DNA from: Nemertoderma westbladi
Taxonomy: Eukaryota; Xenacoelomorpha; Nemertodermatida; Nemertodermatidae
Length of the DNA: 64,000 nt
Assembly: GCA_032718475.1 (NCBI GenBank)
Contig: JAUCBJ010000765.1
Span: 1 to 64,000 of the forward strand
Reading direction: 5' to 3'
This document shows positions 10,695 to 20,036 of the stretch, one piece after another (the stretch's first letter is position 1; every line of letters starts with the position of its first letter). Under the pieces are notes generated by a model. That model did not search any database, was not told the DNA's origin, and saw nothing but the letters and a program-made list of their open reading frames with translations. The position numbers were made by a program, and so were the translations under genes.

Positions 10695-12320
10695 TAACAT
10701 ATGGAGTGGGCGTGTGGCTATATCATTTTATATTTGTTTTTATTTTATATTTATGTATGTATTATTATGTAATTTTATTATAATCGTTTTCTTTAATTTT
10801 ATTTAGTAGAATGTTCTTTTAGTGATTATTTAGTAGATTAGTGCAATATATTAGTGTTTATTACGTACGTAATTACTTATAATATATTTAGTGCGACGGC
10901 GAGAAATAATTATTTTTTCTCTTTCCTTACTGTCCGTATCATATTATAAATACGTGACTACAGTAAGATGAAATGTCCGTACTTATTAAAGTACAATAAA
11001 GCCACTACTATATTCAAGTATTATTGGTAGGCAGAGTATTAGGAATGCAAAGTTCAGATCCTCGTGTCTCGGCTAAACCAAGCTCTGGGTAGACCTTGGA
11101 AACGACTTGCCTCTTCACACTGACATTGCTTCGTGCGATATTGCTCTTCTACCTTATAACAAATAATACATATAGTAGCGTGATGTCCCTCTAACAGTAG
11201 CGTAAAACGCAAATAAATCTGTTAAACCTTTTGACCATCTGTAATTCTAGTCGATTAAGATATCGCGGCACCCACCGATATACTTGAAAGACAAATTCTA
11301 GAATCAGTGGTTAACGTCCCCAGACAAGTTCTGGAATAAATCGGTGCCCATCTTAAATATTAATTTAATATTTATTAAAATCTGTAAAATTCAGATCTCT
11401 TAAATTTCTAGTCAATTAAGATATCGCAGCACTTACCGATACTCTTAAAAGACAATTTTCATAGAATTAAGGATCCTATGTCCCCAGACCTGCTCTGGAA
11501 TCAAATTGTGTCAATTTTAACATCAAATAATAAAATTCATGGGAATAAATTTAAATTCATATTTTAAATGAATTTCATAAATTGTCGTTTTATGCAATTT
11601 ATAACATTCCCAAAATTCCATTAATTAATAGATCATGGGAGCGGAGATTCATCCTATTGAGTGTATTGGCGTGCGAGAATCTCCGACATATAGTCAATAG
11701 CCGATAAAATTAATAAAATCATGCATAAAGAGGATATTGACAATTCAAGAATTATTATTAAATAGCATCCCAGATCTGTATGCATGAGAATTACCCTAAT
11801 TCTACCGCTAGCTTTCCATAATGTCACCATAGCAACACCCACGCTAGAATTAGAAGCAAGTTAAAAGAACAATAGAAAGCTTGTCCCATTGCATGGCATA
11901 GAGAATATAGCACACTGTTAGTATCCAAGGATACACAGTAATAACGTGACATTCTGGAAGGCACTGACTAACGGACAAATGGCCTGTATGTGTACAATTG
12001 GTGACAGTTGTGTGGAATTTGTGCGTTTGTAGGTGAATGTTACTGCTAAGGTGTGTTTACAGTAGCTAGTCGCAATTGTGAAAGTAACCCAACTCTCCTA
12101 TAGAAAGAACCTAAAGTGGATTCAAGCCTTTGGGACGGACAGTGGAGTGACTTGTGCCGGTTATCGTTGTCGTACTGTTGCTACATGTTGGCGTAAACAC
12201 CGCGACAACGGTACATCGGCGCTGAGGATCCCACTGTCCGGGGGCAAAGAGAGGTAGGCAGCGACGTCCGCTCGCCTAAACATAAACTCATTTCGATATT
12301 AACAAACTCAGATAGCAGAT
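10695..12320 (+). other. Element A non-coding region between pol remnant and third ORF
   Basis: This AT-rich stretch has no supported ORF. It includes an imperfect tandem duplication of about 160 bp around 11240-11520; both units carry ATTAAGATATCGC and GTCCCCAGAC...CTGGAA. GTGTGTTTACAG near 12050-12061 resembles a 3' splice site ahead of the third-ORF remnant. The missing integrase would be expected just upstream of this region. Confidence 0.5.
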
Positions 12321-13599
12321 ATGACGGAGTTGATAGAAGATGATCTTGGTATCAGGGAGCGATATACTCTACCTTTACAAGCATTTGTGGATAGCTTGAT
12401 ACGCGGTGAAACCGATCCAACCATTACGGAGGACGATGGTCGTTATATCGAACCGCCGACGTCCCAAGAGCAACTTACGCGTGAATTGGACTATCGAAAA
12501 TTCACCACTCGCTATACGAATCGTAATGGTACGTATATGGACTTCCTAACTACCAGCCATCCTATCGATTTACATGATACGGACGATGTAGACACCGAAA
12601 GGGACATGGTTCTATTTAAATATCATACCCAGCGGCGTCGTAACGATAAACCGAGAATAGATCACGAAAATTCTATTCGTAACAGACTGGGAAGACGAAC
12701 CAATATGCCTAGAATCTGAGGAGATTCAGCCTATCGCACTCGGAACAGCGACAACGATTACATCCTGGAATGGTATCAAGGTCCACTGCGTACGATTATC
12801 GCCATGCCAACTATGTTTCTCGGTAACGTTGTCGGTTATGCGCATCGAGAGACCATGTTACGCCCATGGACACAAACGTCCGCTGTTCCTATTTCCACGA
12901 ACAACTGGCGATGGAAATTTATTGCGCGTATTGCAGATTTAATAATTTGCATATTTTTGCGGTTTGCCCTCAATTTATGACTCAATGTCACCATTGTCAA
13001 CTAAAGGGACACGCCAGTTTCGATTGCCCTTTTAATCGCGATTTGGAAAGCGTAGATGAAATGATCACACTACGTTACATTAGAGCTTGGGAAGCGAAGG
13101 CTGATTTACATCGTGATTCGCGCCATCGCTATTATCCTGGACGCGCTTACGAAGGAATTTATGCGTTCCATCCTTATCTATTCGCTTCTGTCGAACAGAA
13201 ATCACGCATATCGAGTTACAGGAAGTATATCGACGGCCTTACGAATACCGAGCCCGTGAACGCGAGTTGGAAAGGACCATTAAACCCCGGAGGTTTCTAG
13301 CTGCCTATAGTCCACCCACGGCCCTCGTTCAGACCACTCGTAAAGGACCCATAAGAGCGGCTGTCTTAAAACGCGCTCTCAAAGCCGTTAGACCCCTCTC
13401 CCCCGACGTTGATATCAATCAACCCGGCACTTCGACTGGTGGATACACCGACCATAATTCTACACCCTCTGATGCAATCATATTGCACCCTTCACCCAGG
13501 AGTTATAACCCTCCTTGTAAAGTGGCTCGCCCCAAAGAGAAAAGGACTCTGGCTAGCTTTAAAAAACTGCGTAAACGCCGTCCGCGCAAGAAAGACTAA
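12321..13599 (+). pseudogene. Element A third-ORF remnant (zinc-knuckle protein, broken)
   Basis: Three frames cover this segment. 12321-12719 (132 codons) resembles the N-terminal part of the element B third ORF: an RKFTTRY-like block is followed by an Asp/Glu-rich stretch and FKYH, compared with YRTRYPYDF and LYHMNMY in B. 12866-13300 (144 codons) carries CAYC, CPQFMTQCHHCQLKGHASFDC and a W-E-x2-AD-x-H block that lines up with the zinc-knuckle region of B. 13267-13599 (110 codons) is a basic tail rich in Lys/Arg. About 700 central residues of the B protein have no counterpart, and the frames disagree near 12720-12866 and 13270. It sits downstream of pol, as in B. I see no known enzymatic motif. 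Confidence 0.6.
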
Positions 13600-13669
13600 C
13601 CGTTTAGAGTATTTACGTATATTAGAAACTGTGATTTTGTATATTTCATAGACTCAAATCCCATTTTCT

Positions 13670-13677
13670 GGGAGCGG
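13670..13677 (+). other. Element A polypurine tract
   Basis: GGGAGCGG lies immediately before the 3' LTR (TGTAAAAG), where plus-strand DNA synthesis would be primed. Element B has GGAGCGG in the same place on its own sense strand (15064-15070). Confidence 0.7.
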
Positions 13678-14949
13678 TGTAAAAGCTTCTGTGGGATATA
13701 ACTGGCCCCTTTGCTTCGCAATCCAGTTTCCCCCCAGGCGCTGGAATACTCTAAAAAAGGTTCTCTAACTGTATATATATTCCCCTCGCCCGCAAGGTAC
13801 CATTACAGGTGTTTTAACGGACATAAAAGTCATTCTGCTATATACGTGTTTTAGCGGACATGGTAAGGCAAAAAACCCGCAATACGGCAAATACTTTTAC
13901 ACAGCTTAGCCGTGATGATTCAGATTACGACATCTAACAGCTGGTTGCTTAAATGGAAACAGCCATTGGACGCATGGTTCTTTGTTTGGCTTCAGCCAAT
14001 CAGAGCGATTCTCTCTGTCGATGTGGAGCTTTGAGCCGATCATACTGGGATTGTTCAGTCTTACAGTTTTTTACTGATACTTTGTTGTTATTGCTGTCTA
14101 AGCCAGAAACAACGGCTCTAGAAAGAAACATTAGTAGGCTTAAGATTATAGAGCGTATGACTGTTATCGGTTCATAACAACTCACATATCGGTCAATATC
14201 AGTGCATATCGCTGTACATATCTGTTCATATCATATCTTAACCTACCGTCTTAATGTTTTACTGTTGTCATATCTTATATCAGTGGATTGAATATTATTT
14301 GGAGAACATTTATAAAGAACCCAAATTTCCCAATTTTCTTGATACACTACAGGTTAGAGAGGCGGGTTATATATATAGCGATTGCGACTTATATTATTGT
14401 GGTGTGTATTGAATTTAATGCTATTTGATAAACCCTACATGAGTCCGTTGCTATTCTCTTTATATATGATAAAATTCATTGACGGTCGGCAAATTAGTGA
14501 GCAGTATTGTACGTTACCGGTAGTGTGCATGATTGTGGCTGATAACTAAGCATTTCCTAAAGAATGCGCCTCATACGTGAATCATAAGCCTTACCGACTT
14601 ACCGTTGTGATTAGTATAAGTCATATCTCTGTTTACTTAGATAGAGCGCCACGTCCTAAAAGGAACTGTTAATATTTCCCGAAAGTGAATAATATTAGTC
14701 AGAAATTAATTATTAACGATCAATCGAATAATACAATACCGTAAGCTTCACTGCAATAATAATCTAAGCCGACAGAATCCAGCCTCCCGGGATTATCCAG
14801 CGGGTGAATGGACGCGCACTAGGCTGGCTTCTGCTAATGTTGTGTTTATTGGTATTAAATATTTGTCATCTTCTAAAGTATATTTATAAATCAAAAGACA
14901 TATAAATTTTGGCAGGTTAAACTGCTAAAGGTCTTCAAAAGCGCGTACA
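13678..14949 (+). repeat. Element A 3' LTR
   Basis: This 1272-bp copy is nearly identical to 2996-4267. It is followed by the ATGGA duplication at 14950-14954. Confidence 0.95.
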
Positions 14950-14954
14950 ATGGA

Positions 14955-15063
14955 CTAATATTACGTACAGTATAACGGACTAATATTGCATACTGCATAA
15001 CGGACTAATATTGCATACTGCATGATGACTAATAATATGGATACAGCGCCATATACCGTAACA
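14955..15063 (-). repeat. Element B 3' LTR, remaining part
   Basis: This is the continuation of the LTR begun at 881, matching 31795-31903. It contains a 25-bp tandem repeat (CTAATATT at 14955, 14980 and 15005). It ends CCGTAACA, which on the minus strand is the LTR start TGTTACGG. Confidence 0.92.
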
Positions 15064-15556
15064 CCGCTCCAAGGGAAATCATACAATGTTTCCCTCCAAT
15101 TGTAGAAGAGTATAAGGTGATGTATACAAAACAAAATAAATTTCTTCCAACCAATCTAAATACTTGATACTATAAGTCCTACTATTTACAAATATTGCTA
15201 TAGATATTGCATAATGAATTACATACAAATTAAATTTACAAAATATTATCTCTCTCATTGTTTAACGATTATTACATACAAATTAAATTTACAAAATATT
15301 GTTTCTCGTTCATTCTTACTACATAATGATTACTACATACAAATCAAATATAAAATTTTTGCTAGGGCAAGTGAAAGGAGTAAGCCAAACCCGCAGGTTT
15401 GTCTCCCCAATCACTTCCTTCGCCTCTTTCATAATATAAATTCAAATAGCTCAACTAGTGTATATGAGTCTAGTCGAAGATTTCCAAATGCTACAATATA
15501 CATCAGAGCGACGATGATGTATATATCTAGAGTCTGTCGCCCTGTGCTATAATGTA
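15064..15556 (-). other. Element B 3' untranslated region with polypurine tract
   Basis: On the minus strand the LTR is preceded by CTTGGAGCGG, a polypurine tract (15064-15070 plus flank). Three imperfect copies of an ACATACAAATTAAATTTACAAAATATT-like unit begin near 15221, 15274 and 15335. One copy of the dispersed CAAACCCGC(A/G)GGTTTG palindrome lies at 15386-15401. The plus-strand ORF at 15214-15552 crosses these repeats and is not considered real. Confidence 0.65.
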
Positions 15557-18500
15557 TTATCGACCCGCTCCTGGGTTCTTTGGGCTCGCTCCTCTCTTCC
15601 GCCCCCTTCCCAGATACACTAATCTACCTCCAGTCGACTCCGTTGATGGCGTCCGTGAGGCGTCACTCCCCGGAACCGGCGACGACGTTCCCTGAGCCCC
15701 GACAGACTCCCGGCTTGTACTTCTTCCTCGGCCTCGTCCCAATTGTCGCGCTCCCGTGGTCGCTTCCGCCAACTCTTCCTTATGCAGTTGCGCTCGCGCC
15801 TTCTCCGACGCTCCCTGCGCCTTACGCTGCAACCGTTGTGCTTCTATAATCGAATGATAGTGATCGTCCTTGACTTGACGCTTGTCTTGGACCCCTCCTC
15901 CTGGTTCTTTCCGCGAGCCTTGAGCTCCAGCGGTCGTCGCTGTGGTCGCTGCGATCCTTTGCTCCTGTATCCTCTCAGCGGTCAATGAACCCACTGGCAC
16001 ATGAGTCAACAAGAATTCGTTGCGGTATTGTATAGCCGCCATCCTCCAATCACCTCGCGCGCGTACCACTTTTCTAGTCTCCGTAAATACACCCTTCGTG
16101 ATGCGATCGCAAATAGCAACGAAGTTCCATGTGTACTTATTGTCCATGTTCAATTGTCTGAAGTACTCTCGAACTACGATAACTCCAGTGTTCTGTGGAA
16201 GGTCTTGAGCAGTTAGGATGAGCTCCTGATATTGTGGTAGCGATTGTAGATATGGCTCGTACGCAACATGCGATGGGTCTACCGCCCAAAACCCATATCC
16301 CGCTTTAAATGGTAACCAACGCATCTGCGCTTGAATATGGTAATCGGCCACACCCTCCCACTTATCTAACATCTCCCGAAGTAGGTTAGCGCTATGGTTT
16401 TGAAAGGAATCATCTCGCAGCTGACATCTCGCGCTACGATGTCCCTTTACCCCACAATATCCACATTGAGAAATGAAGACGGTGCACGTGTGAAACGAAT
16501 GGTCGGTCTCATTACACCAACGACAGACCTTATGCGCCGCCTCTACTACCGCGTCGCACGACTTTAGATTGTGCCTTGTGCTGCCGCACAATTTGCACCT
16601 ATGCGCTTGTGGAAACCAGGCCCTCTCGTATATGAGGTCTCCAATCGGTTTCGCACTTCCTTCCTTCCCAATGTCTAATACGATGTCGTCCTCTCCGGTC
16701 AACGGTTGTCGATCCGGAACAAAGTAAACATCCTCGCCCTTGTCCTCTATCTCCAATATTTCCTCCCGCGTTCGTTTCGGATATGTCTTCTCCACCGGAA
16801 GATCTACTCCGAACACCTCTACTAACGTCTCCGGCCAGCCCTCCTTAACAGGTCTATCAGCCTCCGAGTGGAAGGGAGTACCAAACCCGCGGGTTTGATT
16901 CCCGAACCACTTCTCCAAAGCTTCTGGCGTCGGATACTCCATCGACGGTCGGTCTCCCAAATCTCCGATGTTCTGTCGATATACTCCTTGGAATATCGCT
17001 AATCCTCTCCTAACCATCGACGTATTCTCTAACGATTGGTTGAAGAACGGGGTTAAGAAACGCTTCATCACGTCGGATTGGATTCCCCCTTTCGAGCGAA
17101 CGTATTGATCTCCTCCGAATACCAATGGATGACGCTTCAAAACTCGCGCAACGATATCCGCTAATAAACAAGTCACCGTGTTTGACTCAAGCACCAAATA
17201 ATATTGTAGCGACGCACGGGGTGGCGCGCAAATGTTCCAATACACTAACGCTTGCCGCTTGAAGTGGGATTTGAACTCCGCTCCCGGTGGCGTGTTGTAT
17301 TCACCATACACCTCCTCGTACTTCTTCTGCGTCTTTAACTTAAAGTCCCAATTATACAACAAGTGTGCTATAAAGCCCATACCAGTCTTGGCAGAGTTGG
17401 GATACTCCCTATAAATTCCAATATCCTGTGCCCATAGCAACAATAGCTTGGTGTCGACAAACGGTCTCGGCAATCTATCTTCCAGATCAGTCATGGCGTT
17501 GAAGTCGCTCTCCAAATCGCTCTGGACTCCCGATCCCACCTTGACGTAATCTTGGTTGAGAATAGCCTCTCTAACTTTCTTGGGTAACATCCTGGCGTCG
17601 ATACGCTCCGCTCCGTGCATACCTCCTCGCCTGCATACCTCCAAAATCTGTTCCCTAGGATCCTTCCCCTTCCGATATTGTGTCGTTATGATGGGCTCCG
17701 GTCTCTCTCGATCCGCCCTCACACGCATAAACACATGAGTCACACCATCGGCCGCACGAATTTGAATACACTTGCTGGTCAAACATTCCTGATGGGACCC
17801 TCCTTCATTGTCGTAGAACATCACCCTCCAATCCTGCAGTGATTCCTCCGTTTTCCTCCACTGACGCTGAATCTCGTCTGATGGGGTCCACATGCGCTCG
17901 ATAGCCTTGTGGTCATCATATCGGGTATAAGAACCCTTCCTCCTCAGCCACGTCTGGTCTACCTCCTCGTCGTCTGGGAATGTAGCCACCGCGACCCATA
18001 CCTTGATGTACTTATCCAACCATCCGAATAGCTTACTCTCCTTCCCCGGAGCTCCAATCTTATCCAATGTGTCGTAATCTGTGATCTGCATTGGGACATC
18101 ACGCAAGAACTTCGCGCATAAAACTTCCCGTAGACAGTCAACGTTCCAATGGTCCGCCATTCTTACCATCGGCAAGAATCGTATCGCTTCTCGCGACTCC
18201 GGATGATCTACTAATATCACAGGTTCGGTGCCGTCGGAATAATACACCGGTCCGGGTTGAGATACGACCTGTGGAACAAATCCGGTCACTCTCCTCGTCT
18301 CCTCTTGATGTCTATCCGCGGTCTTATTATACTCCGGTATCCTGTTCTCAAATAACTCTTTCGCCTTCGCCGCTCGCTCCTCTTGCCGCAACGAGTCTAT
18401 GTCGTCCTGATGCTCAGGCGTGAGGCTTCTCGCTCGGTGAGGTGAAGTAAACGTAGTCCAGGGACTCGAGAGCTCCAAACCCGCGGGTTTGGTACCCGAG

Positions 18501-19264
18501 TCCCGCGCCGCTTCGCGCCGCGCCTCTAGATCCTTGTAGGCTCGGTACAGCGAAATGGCCGCTGCCGTCTCTATCAAACTGGGTGTCAAACAGGGTTTAA
18601 TCTCCGTATACGGATCTAATGTCGTAACGGTCGGCGTAATAGGTCTCGGAGGTCGCTTTCCGCTGAAGTCGATACTGATCATCGGGTTGCTCATCGGGTA
18701 ACCTCCCTCGTTGTATCTAAGGAATTGGTGAGCTGGACATCGCGTTAATATCGGTTCTGGATGTTGCTCGTCTAATCGGTCGGGAATCGCTACGTCCTGT
18801 TTATTCATGCATTCACCACACTTGTAGAAGAGCTTGTATACGCTGAAGACTTTCGGCGTCTCCTGATCCTCGCCTCGAGTCCTCCGGTACAGATGCATTC
18901 CGTCGAACTGGTCTCGGACTGCAGGTAGAGGCTCCTCATGTCGTAAATACATATTCATATGGTATAGTCGTGCGATTTCCTCGTCCGGATCTGCGCTAAT
19001 GTCGCACACGTCCAAAGCGAAGTCGTAGGGATACCGCGTGCGATACTCTCTCCGCAAAACTTCCATCCGGTCCCCCAACGCTCTCATTCTTTCCCTCCGT
19101 AATTCTTTATCATAACTTGGCTTGTATTTCCCGTTTAGCTCCATCACGGACCGCCCATGGTAGTAAACGTTAGAGTCTTTATATCCCGGTCGCGCGAATG
19201 GTAACTCCGCCTCCTCTCTGGCATTAAATCCTCTGCGCGGTTGCGCTCTAATATCCCTCTTCAT
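15557..19264 (-). CDS. Element B third ORF: unknown protein with zinc knuckles
   Basis: The open frame runs from 19297, but the first ATG (A at -3) is at 19264, giving 1235 codons without a break. It lies downstream of integrase, the place where some BEL/Pao elements carry env. I see no signal peptide, membrane segment or fusion-like hydrophobic stretch, so it is not an obvious envelope. Near residue 146 there is a possible zinc site (CGECMNKQD, later CPAH). At about 889-945 there are three knuckles (CKLCGSTRHNLKSC, CRWCNETDH, CGYCGVKGHRSARC). The C-terminal 150 residues are basic and Gly/Arg/Ser-rich (GRGRGRSTSRES). The middle is globular in composition, with many Trp/Tyr. It carries two copies of the dispersed palindrome. 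I do not recognise the family. A nucleic-acid-binding role is inferred only from the knuckles and basic tail. Element A has a decayed relative. Confidence 0.8.
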   Translation of the reverse strand: MKRDIRAQPRRGFNAREEAELPFARPGYKDSNVYYHGRSVMELNGKYKPSYDKELRRERMRALGDRMEVLRREYRTRYPYDFALDVCDISADPDEEIARLYHMNMYLRHEEPLPAVRDQFDGMHLYRRTRGEDQETPKVFSVYKLFYKCGECMNKQDVAIPDRLDEQHPEPILTRCPAHQFLRYNEGGYPMSNPMISIDFSGKRPPRPITPTVTTLDPYTEIKPCLTPSLIETAAAISLYRAYKDLEARREAARDSGTKPAGLELSSPWTTFTSPHRARSLTPEHQDDIDSLRQEERAAKAKELFENRIPEYNKTADRHQEETRRVTGFVPQVVSQPGPVYYSDGTEPVILVDHPESREAIRFLPMVRMADHWNVDCLREVLCAKFLRDVPMQITDYDTLDKIGAPGKESKLFGWLDKYIKVWVAVATFPDDEEVDQTWLRRKGSYTRYDDHKAIERMWTPSDEIQRQWRKTEESLQDWRVMFYDNEGGSHQECLTSKCIQIRAADGVTHVFMRVRADRERPEPIITTQYRKGKDPREQILEVCRRGGMHGAERIDARMLPKKVREAILNQDYVKVGSGVQSDLESDFNAMTDLEDRLPRPFVDTKLLLLWAQDIGIYREYPNSAKTGMGFIAHLLYNWDFKLKTQKKYEEVYGEYNTPPGAEFKSHFKRQALVYWNICAPPRASLQYYLVLESNTVTCLLADIVARVLKRHPLVFGGDQYVRSKGGIQSDVMKRFLTPFFNQSLENTSMVRRGLAIFQGVYRQNIGDLGDRPSMEYPTPEALEKWFGNQTRGFGTPFHSEADRPVKEGWPETLVEVFGVDLPVEKTYPKRTREEILEIEDKGEDVYFVPDRQPLTGEDDIVLDIGKEGSAKPIGDLIYERAWFPQAHRCKLCGSTRHNLKSCDAVVEAAHKVCRWCNETDHSFHTCTVFISQCGYCGVKGHRSARCQLRDDSFQNHSANLLREMLDKWEGVADYHIQAQMRWLPFKAGYGFWAVDPSHVAYEPYLQSLPQYQELILTAQDLPQNTGVIVVREYFRQLNMDNKYTWNFVAICDRITKGVFTETRKVVRARGDWRMAAIQYRNEFLLTHVPVGSLTAERIQEQRIAATTATTAGAQGSRKEPGGGVQDKRQVKDDHYHSIIEAQRLQRKAQGASEKARAQLHKEELAEATTGARQLGRGRGRSTSRESVGAQGTSSPVPGSDASRTPSTESTGGRLVYLGRGRKRGASPKNPGAGR

Positions 19265-19297
19265 TATGCCTCGCGTATATACATATATATATCCCAA

Positions 19298-20036
19298 TAA
19301 GTGCCGTTACGTAACCAATTACACTGTGGGTGAATCAGTTAGATGTCGCCGAAGGACAGACCTCCCGAACCCCCCCCCCCCCCCCCCCCCCCGCCTTCCA
19401 GCAGTTCAGGTTCGACTCTCTAGATCCCGTCTCTTCCTAACTAACTATCCTCTAACCTATTCCCATGCATAGCGCAAAAACTTTGGAGATAAACTGGCCA
19501 TGACCAACTCACTTTTTGATGCCCAAACTACTCCCATTACTCGTACTAAACTACAGTAGTTAGAAAGGACCATAGCCACAATACTCGACTATACCAAACC
19601 CACAGGTTTGATAATCGAACATCACACATCCTGCAAACTACTGAGTGGGGTCCATGTACGCCTCTGGTGCTACTAACCTTTAGCACCTTAGTTGCACTGT
19701 TGGCACCAATCTGTGGAAGTTGCTAAACTCAATTTACACTCCTACGTAATATAGCCGTCACCATGGTTTCTAAATGCTATTTTCCAGGCTTCACGACTTT
19801 TCAAATTACTGTTTATCTATAGACAAATTCTAAAACGCGTCTATACACAGCGTCTGGAATTGTCTTGGGTTCACTTTTCTAATTTTAAAATTTTAAATTT
19901 TCCAAAATTTTAAAAATAAAATTTTGTTTTGATACCCACCAGACAAAACTCAACGCAAATCACCACAACCCCGCTCCTATGCATTTCCTTGTAATTTGCA
20001 TACGAGGAATGCATACAAAGTGAGTTGCGTCCAACA
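19298..20036 (-). other. Element B spacer between integrase and third ORF
   Basis: This non-coding spacer contains a 23-nt C run at 19370-19392, which is poly-G on the sense strand about 100 nt ahead of the third-ORF start. It also has a palindrome copy CAAACCCACAGGTTTG at 19595-19610 and AT-rich DNA around 19870-19930. The third ORF would need a spliced or internally initiated RNA. I could not pick out a convincing acceptor. Confidence 0.55.

Larger units (their letters stand above)
2996..14949 (+). mobile_element. Element A: BEL/Pao LTR retrotransposon nested in element B LTR
   Basis: The 1272-bp LTRs (2996-4267 and 13678-14949) begin TGTAAAAG and end GCGTACA. They are flanked by a perfect ATGGA duplication (2991-2995 and 14950-14954). 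A purine tract GGGAGCGG sits directly before the 3' LTR. The uninterrupted target is visible at 31785-31800 in the other LTR of element B, which confirms the boundaries. It encodes an open gag-pro frame, a heavily deleted pol and remnants of a third ORF. The LTRs differ at about three positions by eye. It is therefore a young but non-autonomous copy. Confidence 0.95.

Noticed and set aside
15557-19264. Third ORF as a retroviral-type envelope
   Set aside because: There is no signal peptide, membrane anchor or hydrophobic fusion segment. Zinc knuckles and a basic tail point elsewhere.
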